Below are positions 24,323 through 31,342 of a stretch of 36,441 bases of DNA, piece by piece; position 1 is the first letter of the stretch, and the number at the start of each line of letters is the position of its first letter. This stretch comes from Pseudomonadota bacterium (GTDB taxonomy: Bacteria; Pseudomonadota; Gammaproteobacteria; Steroidobacterales; Steroidobacteraceae), in the NCBI GenBank assembly GCA_021826035.1, contig JAKBBE010000020.1:1-36441 (forward strand), given 5' to 3'. The position numbers and the translations under genes are program-made. The notes beneath the pieces were generated by a model, which worked only from the letters and a program-made list of their open reading frames with translations, was not told the DNA's origin and searched no databases.

Positions 24323-25467
24323 GCATTTTCAGCCACTTGCAGGCGTCCTGCCGATCGCACGATCGAGAGTGCGGGAGATTTGCGGGAGGCGAGATCACAG
24401 ACGCTTTCCGCGCACGCAATCAGGTTGCTGATGTCGGCCGCGGAGTAGTGCGTCGTGATGTGCGCCGCCTTGTGTCCGAGCAAGGCCTGGCGGTCCTCGA
24501 ACGACACGCCCGCCGCGCGTAGGCGATACCCGAGCGTGTGCTTGAGGTCGTGCACCCGGATGGACCGGAATCCAGCCGGGCAGGGCGACCCGTATCTCGC
24601 CGCCGCGCGCCTGCGCGCCGCTTTCCAGCCTGAGTTGTTCATCCTGAACTGAGGATGCCGCGAGCCGTCCCGCTCCTCCGTCGTGAACACGAATTCCTCG
24701 TGCTCGCCGCGGCAGCCCTCGATCACGGACTTGGCGATGCGGTTCAAGACCACGAACCGCTCGAGACCGTTCTTCACGTGATCGCGAGGAATGATGAAGA
24801 CGGAGGTGTCGAGCTCGGGAACCCGGACCTCCCAACTCCATCGCAGGGTGCAGACCTCGTGCTCGCGTGTGCCGGTATTGACCTTGAAGAGCGCCATCCT
24901 GGCGAGATGCGGCGCCAGCTCCGAGAACAAGAGCCGCTGCTCCTCCATCGAGAGAGGATAAGGCGTGCGCTTGTCCGGGTGACGTTGCATCTGTATCAAG
25001 GGTGCCGTGTCCAACCAAGGCCGATCATCCTCGTCCCGCCACAAGCGGGCGCAGAGGTTCAGGATTCGCCGCACGACCGCCAAGTCGCGGTTGACCGTTC
25101 CCGGACTCTTGCCAGCCTGCAACTTGTCTCGAACGAACTCCTGCAAGGAGCCAGAGTGAACCTGCTGGATCGTCAGCGCGCCGATATAGGGATCCAACGC
25201 CGCCAGCGATCTGGCATCCCGCTCGAGACTTCGTTTGTGCTGGTTCTCCTCCAGGAACCGCGTCGCCGCTTCCCGGAAGGTACGTGCCTTGCGAGCGCCG
25301 AAGAACCTCCGTGCCCTGACCTCCTCGATCCGTCGCGAGAGAATCTCTACCGCCTCCCTGAGATCGCCTGTGCCAGTGCTTTCGCAAATGCGCGTTCCGT
25401 AGATGTCTTTGTCGATGTGCCAGGTCTCGCCACGCAGGGTGAGGCCGGGCGGTTTTTGCAGTCCCAT
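24265..25467 (-). CDS. Tyrosine recombinase / integrase
   Basis: A 400-residue phage/ICE-type integrase that recombines attP with the tRNA. It has an N-terminal DNA-binding and SAM-like core-binding part (to about 165) and the catalytic domain with Arg201 (NTGTREHEV), His306 and Lys309 (HDLKHT), His332 (LLGHK) and nucleophile Tyr341 (THYS). The usual second Arg of HxxR is Lys here; relatives with HDLKH exist, so this alone does not imply inactivity. AAAGGAGG precedes the ATG. The C-terminal residues about 382-400 (GGTRTLDPGIMSAVL) are antisense translation of the tRNA. The N-terminus overlaps the excisionase-like gene by 121 bases. Confidence 0.93.
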   Translation of the reverse strand: MGLQKPPGLTLRGETWHIDKDIYGTRICESTGTGDLREAVEILSRRIEEVRARRFFGARKARTFREAATRFLEENQHKRSLERDARSLAALDPYIGALTIQQVHSGSLQEFVRDKLQAGKSPGTVNRDLAVVRRILNLCARLWRDEDDRPWLDTAPLIQMQRHPDKRTPYPLSMEEQRLLFSELAPHLARMALFKVNTGTREHEVCTLRWSWEVRVPELDTSVFIIPRDHVKNGLERFVVLNRIAKSVIEGCRGEHEEFVFTTEERDGSRHPQFRMNNSGWKAARRRAAARYGSPCPAGFRSIRVHDLKHTLGYRLRAAGVSFEDRQALLGHKAAHITTHYSAADISNLIACAESVCDLASRKSPALSIVRSAGRLQVAENAGGKGGTRTLDPGIMSAVL

Positions 25468-25868
25468 GACTTCCTCCTTTCGGATTGAGCCGCGGGACGC
25501 CCGTTGCGTCGCTTATGGTCGTCGGCCCATGCATCGAGGTCAAGGCGGTCGAAGGCGATGCCTTGCGTTCCGATTGGAATGACAGTTACCCGCGGACGGA
25601 CGTCGCGGTTGAAGCGGTTCTTGTCCATGCCGAGATAGGACGGGGCATCCCGAAGGCGAATGAAACGCCTGCTGCTGACGCAGGGCTCTGCCGCGCGGCG
25701 CGTACAGCTCTCTGATTCGTGTAGGGCTGTATGGGCCGCGCTCGGTCTACCGTTGGCGGTCAGGAGCTCCTGGAGGGTGGGGAATCTCTCATTGCTCCGC
25801 TTCGGGAGGGACACGCGCGGGGCGCGCCCCCGATCGAGGGTTTGCGACCCGGACTCGTCGATGGCCAT
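25347..25868 (-). CDS. Excisionase-like HTH protein overlapping the integrase
   Basis: Residues about 67-173 closely match a family of small proteins found just upstream of, and overlapping, this integrase type: RFIRLRDAPSYLGMDKNRFN (AlpA/excisionase-like helix-turn-helix), IPIGTQGIAFDRLDLDAWADD, and a C-terminal GTSTK...FAKALAQAI. They probably bend or bind att DNA for excision. Residues 1-66 are an N-terminal extension with no recognised domain; I see no in-frame start nearer to the HTH (the candidates are ATG 25868 and GTG 25814), so the true start is uncertain. The frame is different from the integrase's, and the two share 121 bases. Confidence 0.7.
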   Translation of the reverse strand: MAIDESGSQTLDRGRAPRVSLPKRSNERFPTLQELLTANGRPSAAHTALHESESCTRRAAEPCVSSRRFIRLRDAPSYLGMDKNRFNRDVRPRVTVIPIGTQGIAFDRLDLDAWADDHKRRNGRPAAQSERRKSWDCKNRPASPCVARPGTSTKTSTERAFAKALAQAISGRR

Positions 25869-25959
25869 GATGGATTGAGTTCATGTGGTTCCGGCCGTTT
25901 AGAGACGAGTTGTCACTCAGGCGCGATGATGACAGGCTTGCGGAAAACGGGAAGAGGGC

Positions 25960-25984
25960 GTTTCGCCGGAAATATCGGCGAAAC
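25960..25984. terminator. Perfect 9-base inverted repeat
   Basis: GTTTCGCCG and CGGCGAAAC flank a 7-base AT-rich GAAATAT centre. It lies 13 bases past the stop of the leftward gene at 25998-26375 and about 90 bases before the excisionase-like gene. On the minus strand it is followed by CCCTCTTCCCGTTTT, a broken T-rich tail. It may be a terminator or attenuator that separates accessory genes from xis-int, or an operator for the integrase module. Confidence 0.5.
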
Positions 25985-25997
25985 TGCCGGGGCCGTG

Positions 25998-26375
25998 TCA
26001 GTCCGGAGAGGTGAAGCCTCCGCGAGTCGTACGCTGCTCCGCCGTAATCAAGCCCATCATCTGCAAGCGCGCTTCGATTGCGCGCAGCGTCCGTCCGTGC
26101 CGGGCTGCTATCGCGGACACCGGTTCCTTCGCAGCGAATTCGGAGCGCAACTGCTCCTCTTCCTTGGTCGTCCAGTCCCGACCGACGTTCTTGGGCAGTT
26201 GCGCGCGTCGCTTCGCCCGTGCGTTTGTGGCGTCGATTGCGCCCATCCCGAGGAGCAGGGCGCGGATTACGTCGGAACGATGGACGACACACTCAGCCGG
26301 GAGCCTTTCTCCCGACTCCGGGTTGCGTCCCTCGATCAGGGACATGAGAATCGTTCTGGCCTCTGTGTGTTGCAT
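25998..26375 (-). CDS. Small protein with Myb/SANT-like helix-turn-helix
   Basis: A 125-residue product with an N-terminal part (EARTILMSLIEGRNPESGERLPAE, then a helix VIRALLLGMGAID) and a C-terminal segment GRDWTTKEEEQLRSEFAAKEPVSAIAARHGRTLRAIEARLQMMGLI that looks like a Myb/SANT-type or sigma-like helix-turn-helix. Such proteins occur as uncharacterised genes on Pseudomonas/Xanthomonas-type plasmids and islands. I chose ATG 26375 because AAGGGG lies eight bases upstream; a GTG two codons earlier is possible. Function unknown. Confidence 0.75.
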   Translation of the reverse strand: MQHTEARTILMSLIEGRNPESGERLPAECVVHRSDVIRALLLGMGAIDATNARAKRRAQLPKNVGRDWTTKEEEQLRSEFAAKEPVSAIAARHGRTLRAIEARLQMMGLITAEQRTTRGGFTSPD

Positions 26376-26418
26376 ACTCACTACCCCTTACATTGGATTC
26401 AAGCCAAGTGCTCGAGGA

Positions 26419-26685
26419 CTACCCCAAGCGCAGAGAAGCCATGTCGAGCGCGCTGTATGCGGCGCGAAGCAGGGCGAGTCCATGACGAAGCGCTACCTCT
26501 TCGTCACCGACTTCCGCGATCTCTTTGGCCTCGAGCGAGCGGTGAACGACGGTGATTACGGAGATCGCGTCGCTGAGGTCGCCGAGGAGTTCAAGGAATT
26601 CCGGGCAATCAGCAGCGGCAGGGGAGCGTTCAGCCGCCTCCGTGTGCGGCATTGGATCGCTGCTCTCGAGAGACGCGGAAGTCAT
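26419..26685 (-). CDS. Small acidic helical protein, unknown
   Basis: An 88-residue, acidic, mostly alpha-helical product with a central ELLGDLSDAISVITVVHRSLEA and GDEEVALRHGLALLRAAYSALD, typical of small island-encoded hypothetical proteins. There are no cysteines apart from one near the start and no recognised motif. It is followed after 37 bases by the helix-turn-helix gene in the same direction and is divergent from the XRE gene. It is either coding or fortuitous; composition and placement favour coding. Confidence 0.55.
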   Translation of the reverse strand: MTSASLESSDPMPHTEAAERSPAAADCPEFLELLGDLSDAISVITVVHRSLEAKEIAEVGDEEVALRHGLALLRAAYSALDMASLRLG

Positions 26686-26715
26686 TTCCAGGATTTCCTC
26701 TGGACCGGCTCGTCA

Positions 26716-26784
26716 AGTCCAAAATAGGATAATCTCGGATGCTACGCGCCTCTCGTGGCTCTGTCTAGTCCAAAACGGGATAAT
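26716..26784. repeat. Two direct repeats, candidate operator
   Basis: AGTCCAAAATAGGATAAT at 26716-26733 and AGTCCAAAACGGGATAAT at 26767-26784 are identical at 16 of 18 positions and start 51 bases (about five helical turns) apart. They lie in the gap between the leftward small gene (start 26685) and the rightward XRE gene (start 26833), in a short AT-rich stretch. They are well placed as binding sites for the XRE regulator acting on both sides. Confidence 0.7.
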
Positions 26785-26832
26785 TCCAGTTTGGGATTAT
26801 ATGTACGCACTCCCGCCCAGCGGAGTGCGCCA

Positions 26833-27063
26833 TTGAAGTCGCTTCGATCCCGTACCCACCGGACCCTCTGTGACGCGCTCGTGGAGGCTCGGAAGAGCGC
26901 CGGGCTCAGTCAGCAGGAGCTCGCGCGCAGGCTCAAGCGCTCGCAGTCCTTCATCGCGAAGCTCGAAGTCGGGGAGCGGCGCGTGGATGTGGTCGAGTTC
27001 ATCGAGATCGCCCGGGCGTTGGGCAAGGAACCCACGGAACTGCTTTCGCGGGTGCTGGAATAG
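26833..27063 (+). CDS. XRE-family transcriptional regulator
   Basis: A 76-residue lambda-Cro-type helix-turn-helix protein: LSQQELARRLKRSQSFIAKLEVGERR is a textbook XRE HTH (about 25-50). It probably represses its own gene and/or the divergent accessory/integrase genes through the direct repeats upstream. I start at the TTG at 26833, with GGAG seven bases upstream; the open frame to 26755 adds 26 residues that would cover the operator region and are unlike the family. The LysE-type gene follows 54 bases later. Confidence 0.8.
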   Translation: MKSLRSRTHRTLCDALVEARKSAGLSQQELARRLKRSQSFIAKLEVGERRVDVVEFIEIARALGKEPTELLSRVLE

Positions 27064-27117
27064 GTCGCCGGCAAGCGGGTAGGGCGGTGGTGTTCGTGAT
27101 GTTCCAGGAGTAGTGCG

Positions 27118-27750
27118 ATGATGTCCCTGCACAGCTATCTGCTGTTCGTCCTCGCCGCCGTCGCGCTCATTCTCGTGCCCGGCCCGGACATGATGTACAT
27201 GCTCGGGCGCTGTCTCGCCCAAGGACGCCGGGCTGGCATCCTCTCCGCGATCGGGTTCAACCTGGGTGGGTACGTCCACCTGACCGCGGCTGTCCGTGGC
27301 CTCTCGGCGATCCTGACCACATCGGCCACTGCGTTCACCGTGGTGAAATGGATCGGCGCGACCTACCTGGCGTACCTCGGATTGAGCGCGCTCTGGAGCA
27401 AGCAGGGACCCCTTGCGGTTGAGACAGATGCCACCGCTGGCCGGCGCGGCCGAACCATCCTTTGGCAGGCCTTCCTGAGCGACGTCCTGAACCCCAAGGT
27501 CGCCCTGTTCTTCCTGGCCCTGCTGCCGCAGTTCGTAGACCGCAATGCGCCGCATCCGACCCTGCGGATCATTCTGCTGGGCGCGACCGTGAACGTCATC
27601 GGCCTGCCGACCAATATCGCGATCGCCTGTTGCGCAGCCCGGATTACCCGTGGCTTGCGCCGCAACGGATCGGTCACCCTATGGCTTCGAAGGGGTCTCG
27701 GCGCGCTCTTCATCGTCCTCGGCCTGCGCATCGCGGTCGAGAAGGTCTAA
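27118..27750 (+). CDS. LysE/RhtB-family amino-acid exporter
   Basis: The 210-residue product is a LysE-superfamily exporter with about six membrane helices. Seen: ALILVPGPDMMYMLGR (the family's GPxxxxxxG motif near the N-terminus), a long hydrophobic middle, and FLSDVLNPKVALFFLALLPQF, the second conserved motif. These proteins export amino acids or related metabolites; the substrate cannot be read. AGGAG precedes the ATG (another ATG follows at once). It is downstream of the XRE gene and may be controlled by it. Confidence 0.9.
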   Translation: MMSLHSYLLFVLAAVALILVPGPDMMYMLGRCLAQGRRAGILSAIGFNLGGYVHLTAAVRGLSAILTTSATAFTVVKWIGATYLAYLGLSALWSKQGPLAVETDATAGRRGRTILWQAFLSDVLNPKVALFFLALLPQFVDRNAPHPTLRIILLGATVNVIGLPTNIAIACCAARITRGLRRNGSVTLWLRRGLGALFIVLGLRIAVEKV

Positions 27751-27776
27751 TATGCACCGGCCCGGGCGTGCCCTTG

Positions 27777-28261
27777 TCAAAGCTGCTTGTACATCACGAA
27801 CGCGTCTACGTAGCCCGCTGAGGGATGCTTGAAGGTGCCTGGCAGGCGGCCAACGAACTCGAACCCCAGGGACAGCTAGAGCCTCACGGCGCGTTCATTC
27901 GTGCTGACGACGAAATCGAACTGCATGGCCCGGTAGCCGCGCAAGCGCGCGTGCTTCAGGGAGTGCTCGCACATTCCGCGAGCGATCCCCCTCCCGGTGG
28001 CTGCCGGGCTCGTCATGTAGCCACAGTTGCAGACGTGTCGTCCGCCGCCGGCCTGGTTCGGGCGCACGTAATAGGTGCCGACAATGACGCCGTCCTGCTC
28101 GGCTACGAACTTCTCCTTATCGGGGGCATCCAGTAGGCCAGTGCTTCGGCCTCGCTCAGGATCGGGTCGAGCGCGTGCGTCTCACCCTCACGAATGACCG
28201 GGAGGATGATGGCGGCGATCGCGCCGGCGTCCCGAGATTCCGCTTTCCTAATGCTCGGCAT
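27777..28261 (-). pseudogene. Broken GNAT acetyltransferase
   Basis: The minus strand encodes a recognisable GNAT N-acetyltransferase in pieces: MPSIRKAESRDAGAIAAIIL at the start, ATGRGIARGMCEHSL (acetyl-CoA-binding motif A) in the middle, and LSLGFEFVGRLPGTFKHP to the end. Two lesions separate them. A one-base shift occurs at a run of five Gs on the plus strand (28122-28126); six or three would restore the frame. A TAG at 27878-27876 replaces the Trp expected in RLW-LSLGF. Total length, 485 bases, is one short of 162 codons. It converges on the LysE gene. Confidence 0.85.
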
Positions 28262-28263
28262 AT

Positions 28264-28437
28264 CCAGGATTCTATCCTGGGACCCGGTCGACGGTACGGA
28301 GGCGGTCACCGCGCCAATTGACGGCTCGGCGCGCTCGGCCGACGCACTAACGGCGGGCTGCGAATTGGCAGTATCGCCCGAAAAAAGGGTGAAACGCAGG
28401 ATATTGTTGTAGCGGCTGTTGGGTCACAATGCGACCC
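28264..28437. other. Candidate origin of transfer (oriT) region
   Basis: Just upstream of and into the mobC start are two sites that match the nic core TATCCTG of IncP/VirD2-type relaxases. Site 1: CTATCCTG at 28272-28279 on the plus strand, inside a perfect inverted repeat CCAGGAT-TCT-ATCCTGG (28264-28280). Site 2: ATATCCTGCG on the minus strand (28404-28395), flanked on its 5' side by an inverted repeat GGGTC...GACCC (28421-28437) about 16 bases away, the usual layout. T-DNA borders contain CAGGATAT, as here. The relaxase downstream is of the matching type. The remaining 100 or so bases between the sites hold no gene. Confidence 0.55.
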
Positions 28438-29031
28438 ATGGCGGCTACCGAAATTCTCAAGACACGGGTGACACCGGAGACGAAGGCGCGTGTCGCGGAA
28501 ATCACGCAGGCTGAGCTGCTCAGTGAGGCCGTGTGGCTCAGACGTATCGTCGCGAAGGAACTCCGGGAGAGCCAGACCTCCGTCCCCTTGCGCGAGCCAA
28601 CTGCGCGATATGCCGGCGCTACCCTAACGAGGCGCGGGCCGTGTTCCAAGAATCTCGGCCCGGCTTCTCGGCTTTACGTGCGGATGATGCGGGAAGACCG
28701 GCTGCTGCTCCACGAGCGAGCCGCGGCCCGGGGAATGGCGTCAGCGACCTATGTTTCCGTGCTGGTCCGGTCACACCTGCGGGCGTTGACGCCGTTGCCC
28801 AAAGACGAACTCGCTGCTCTCAAGCTAGCCGTGAGTGAGCTCGGCGCCATCGGCCGCAACCTCAACCAGATCGCCCGCTCCGTCAATCAGGGCTCGCGGG
28901 TCACCGGCGCTGGTCGCGCAGAATTCGAATCTATCCTGAAGATCTGCGAAGCCCTGCGCGATCACACCAAGACTCTCATCAAGGCGAATACTGCCAGCTG
29001 GGCGACCGGGTATGCCCAAGATGCGTCTTGA
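28429..29031 (+). CDS. mobC: MobC-like relaxosome accessory protein
   Basis: A 200-residue mobilisation protein. The C-terminal part contains ELGAIGRNLNQIARSVNQG, the hallmark segment of MobC/MbeC-type proteins that open the DNA strands at oriT and help the relaxase. The N-terminal part (TPETKARVAEITQAELLSEAVWLRRIVAKEL) resembles a ribbon-helix-helix domain. ATGs at 28429 and 28438 are both possible; the first lies in the inverted repeat near the nic-like site, so autoregulation is plausible. Its end overlaps the relaxase start by 20 bases. Confidence 0.8.
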   Translation: MRPMAATEILKTRVTPETKARVAEITQAELLSEAVWLRRIVAKELRESQTSVPLREPTARYAGATLTRRGPCSKNLGPASRLYVRMMREDRLLLHERAAARGMASATYVSVLVRSHLRALTPLPKDELAALKLAVSELGAIGRNLNQIARSVNQGSRVTGAGRAEFESILKICEALRDHTKTLIKANTASWATGYAQDAS

Positions 29032-30010
29032 ATTTTGGGATCGACCGCTGCTCGACATCGCTTCGCACGGGCGTGCGGGACCAAAGGGAAGTGTCCGCCT
29101 CTCCGCCGAGCAGCTCGCTGTAATCGAGCGCACAGTTAGGCGGACGCCGGAGGTGATGGTTAAAGTCCTACCGAAGGACAGCAACAATCTGCGGTCGGTG
29201 AGTCGGCACTTAAGCTATATCGGCCGCGACGGTAGCCTAGAACTGGAGACCGACGACGGCGAGCGCGTAAGGGGCAAGGACGCCAGTCAGCGTCTACTCG
29301 ACGATTGGGATCTTGACCTCGAGGAATACCGCAAGGAAATGGGACTGGCCTCGGTGTCCGGCCGATCACCCAAGCTGGTCCACAAGATCGTGCTATCGAT
29401 GCCCCCTGGCACGCCAGCGAAGGGTGTGCTCGAAGCCGCGCGCAACTTTGCCCGCGAAGAATTTGCCCTCAAACACCGCTACGCGCTGGTCCTACACACC
29501 GACGAGCCGCATCCCCACGCGCATCTCGTCGTTAAGGCCGTGAGCGAGCAGGGCGTGCGGTTGCATATCAACCCGGCAACGCTGCGCGAATGGCGCCACG
29601 AGTTTGCCCGCTACCTGCGAGAGCAAGGCATTCCCGCAAACGCCACCGAACGCGCCGTCCGTGGCGAGGGCCGCACTCGCAAGACCGATGGCATTTACCG
29701 CGCCACTGTGCGTGGCGAATCTACTCACATGCGTGCCCGCACCGAGGCCGTGGCCGCCGAGCTCCTCAAAGGCCATCTACGTGCCGAACCAGGTAAATCC
29801 AAGATCATGGAGACCCGCAAAGCCGTGGAAAGCGGCTGGCGCGTTGCCAGCGCCATACTTATTGCCCAAGGTCGCCCCGCGCTTGCTGCCGAGGTCATCC
29901 GCTTCCTGACGCAAATGCGGCCGGCGCGAACAGAGAAGGAGCTCGTTGTCCACGAGCTGAAACAGCTTACCCGCAATTCCCTTGTCCTCGATCAACACCC
30001 AACCCGATGA
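29012..30010 (+). CDS. VirD2-like relaxase / mobilisation nuclease
   Basis: Relaxases nick one strand at oriT and stay bound through a tyrosine. The 332-residue product has an N-terminal Tyr-containing motif (SRHLSYIGRDG, Tyr69) as in relaxases that read HLDYISR, a LLDDWDLD segment, and the metal-binding three-His motif HTDEPHPHAH (His162, His169, His171). The C-terminal part is helical and short: no helicase, primase or large C-terminal module. This suits a mobilisable element rather than a self-transmissible one. It overlaps mobC, so the two are co-translated. ATG 29021 is an alternative start. Confidence 0.85.
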   Translation: MPKMRLEFWDRPLLDIASHGRAGPKGSVRLSAEQLAVIERTVRRTPEVMVKVLPKDSNNLRSVSRHLSYIGRDGSLELETDDGERVRGKDASQRLLDDWDLDLEEYRKEMGLASVSGRSPKLVHKIVLSMPPGTPAKGVLEAARNFAREEFALKHRYALVLHTDEPHPHAHLVVKAVSEQGVRLHINPATLREWRHEFARYLREQGIPANATERAVRGEGRTRKTDGIYRATVRGESTHMRARTEAVAAELLKGHLRAEPGKSKIMETRKAVESGWRVASAILIAQGRPALAAEVIRFLTQMRPARTEKELVVHELKQLTRNSLVLDQHPTR

Positions 30011-30349
30011 GCCTTTGGGAGGCGTTCGCACAGCCACGAACTTGTGAGATCGAACGTGGGTGCTGGTGCGCGGGCCTTCGCATCGTAGGCGGCAGCTCTA
30101 AACGAGTCGGTAAACAGCCTTGCGGCATCGATCCGGCCGGAAGCGATGAGAGCCGTCACGAGCGCCGAGCGATATCGCCCCGAGTCTGAGCGGACTTGAG
30201 GAAAAAATCTCCGCCACCGTCTCGGGTGACCTCCGCTCTCCGGCTATGACTCCCATTTCCCATACCCCCCGACCGGCCATACCCTGCCATTACCGACCCC
30301 GCCGGCCCGATCACCGCCAGGCTTCTCGCCTTGTCCAAGGCGATACATC
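30011..30349. other. Intergenic stretch, no confident gene
   Basis: About 340 bases between the relaxase and the defence cassette. On the minus strand one open frame (about 30193-30010) encodes a protein-like string, RYRSALVTALIASGRIDAARLF then TDSFRAAAYDAKA, which looks like a fragment of a helical protein, but it has no good start and I do not recognise it. It may be a relic. The right part (30,200-30,330) is C-rich with no open frame of note. The last 25 bases hold the capW-type promoter and operator. Confidence 0.4.
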
Positions 30350-30359
30350 GTGATAATAT
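30327..30359 (+). promoter_or_regulatory. Promoter and candidate operator of the defence cassette
   Basis: TTGTCC (30331-30336) and TAATAT (30354-30359) are 17 bases apart and each match four of six consensus positions. The -35 is embedded in a perfect inverted repeat CGCCTTG-TC-CAAGGCG (30327-30342). A dimeric repressor bound there would block the polymerase. CapW/BrxR proteins repress their own operon by binding inverted repeats at the promoter, so this is a good candidate site. The predicted start near 30366 favours the ATG at 30413 as the first codon. Confidence 0.55.
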
Positions 30360-30412
30360 ACGTACACTTTTTGGATGGATCGAGAAACTCGGCAGATCAG
30401 GGCCAATTTGCG

Positions 30413-31306
30413 ATGCTGGCTAGGCAGACAATCGAGGCGAAGCAGCGGACTCCTACGGGTGCCGCCTGGGGACAAGAACGCAGGCTGGAGTTCATTGAGT
30501 TTCGGCTCCTTTGGGACGGAAAAATCAACCGGGGAGAGCTAGTCGATTTCTTCGGTATTTCAATACAGCAGGCTTCTCTTGATCTCGCTCGCTACATTGA
30601 ACTGGCTCCGGGCAATCTCGATTACGACAGGAGCAGCAAGGTATATAGAGCGAGTCCGAGCATCCGCGTCGTCTTCACCCAACCGGATGCTCAAACCTTT
30701 CTCAACCAGCTCTCGAGTCCGGCCGTCGGCCCCTCGGCATTGTCCTTCATCGGTTGGCGCCCCCCGTTCGATATCGTCAGATATCCCACGCGATCGATTC
30801 GCCCTGACACTCTGATGCAGGTGATCTGGGCAATCCGTGATCGCCAAGACGTTGAGGTGTCCTATCAGTCGATGCGGCGCCCTGATATGACCCGTCGGTG
30901 GATATCGCCACACGCCATTGCCTTTGACGGAGTGCGATGGCACACCCGCGCCTGGTGCCATGAGAATCAGTATTTCAAGGACTTTGTGCTTGCGAGGATC
31001 CAAGAGATCCACCGCGTTCGGCCATCCCGAATCGACGCGACCCAAGATGCTCGATGGCACTCGTTTGTCACCATCGTTCTGCGCGCGAACAGAGCTCTCA
31101 CGCGAGGCCAGCGAATAGCCGTTGAGACCGAATTCGGCATGAGTGAGGGCGAATTGCGAGTCCGAATTAGAGAATCCCTGGTGCACTACTTTATCCGCCA
31201 GCTTTCCCTCGATCGAGATACCGTCCCGTCCAACAAGATCGAATTACTCGAGTGGGTAAATCAGAGCGAACTCCAGCCAATAATTGCGGAGGCTACGTCA
31301 AGGTGA
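30413..31306 (+). CDS. CapW/BrxR-type WYL-domain transcriptional regulator
   Basis: The 297-residue product has the family's three parts: an N-terminal winged helix (about 19-85: WGQERRLEFIEFRLLWDGKINRGEL, FFGISIQQASLDLARY, then the LDYDRSSKVYRAS wing), a WYL domain (about 135-205: VEVSYQSM, RWISPHAIAFDGVRWHTRAW, FKDFVLARI) and a C-terminal WCX-like domain. This architecture matches CapW and BrxR, repressors of CBASS, BREX and other anti-phage systems that are released on infection. A GTG at 30350 would extend the frame by 21 residues but lies upstream of the predicted transcript start. It is 36 bases upstream of the ubiquitin-like gene and in the same direction, so it likely controls the cassette. 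Confidence 0.88.
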   Translation: MLARQTIEAKQRTPTGAAWGQERRLEFIEFRLLWDGKINRGELVDFFGISIQQASLDLARYIELAPGNLDYDRSSKVYRASPSIRVVFTQPDAQTFLNQLSSPAVGPSALSFIGWRPPFDIVRYPTRSIRPDTLMQVIWAIRDRQDVEVSYQSMRRPDMTRRWISPHAIAFDGVRWHTRAWCHENQYFKDFVLARIQEIHRVRPSRIDATQDARWHSFVTIVLRANRALTRGQRIAVETEFGMSEGELRVRIRESLVHYFIRQLSLDRDTVPSNKIELLEWVNQSELQPIIAEATSR

Positions 31307-31342
31307 GCATCATGATCTTTACTGCAGAGGAGAGGTATCCTC

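Noticed and set aside
24654..25488. 277-codon plus-strand frame antisense to the integrase
   Set aside because: Complete mirror of a well-supported integrase.
26011..26727. 238-codon plus-strand frame across the small leftward genes
   Set aside because: The minus-strand frames have ribosome-binding sites and family-like sequence; the plus translation has no motif.
26755..26832. Upstream ATG at 26755 for the XRE gene
   Set aside because: It would make the operator repeats coding and adds 26 residues unlike XRE proteins; TTG 26833 has a good ribosome-binding site.
30350..30412. GTG start at 30350 for the WYL regulator
   Set aside because: It lies in the predicted promoter (-10 at 30354-30359), so it would not be transcribed; the 21 extra residues do not fit the family.
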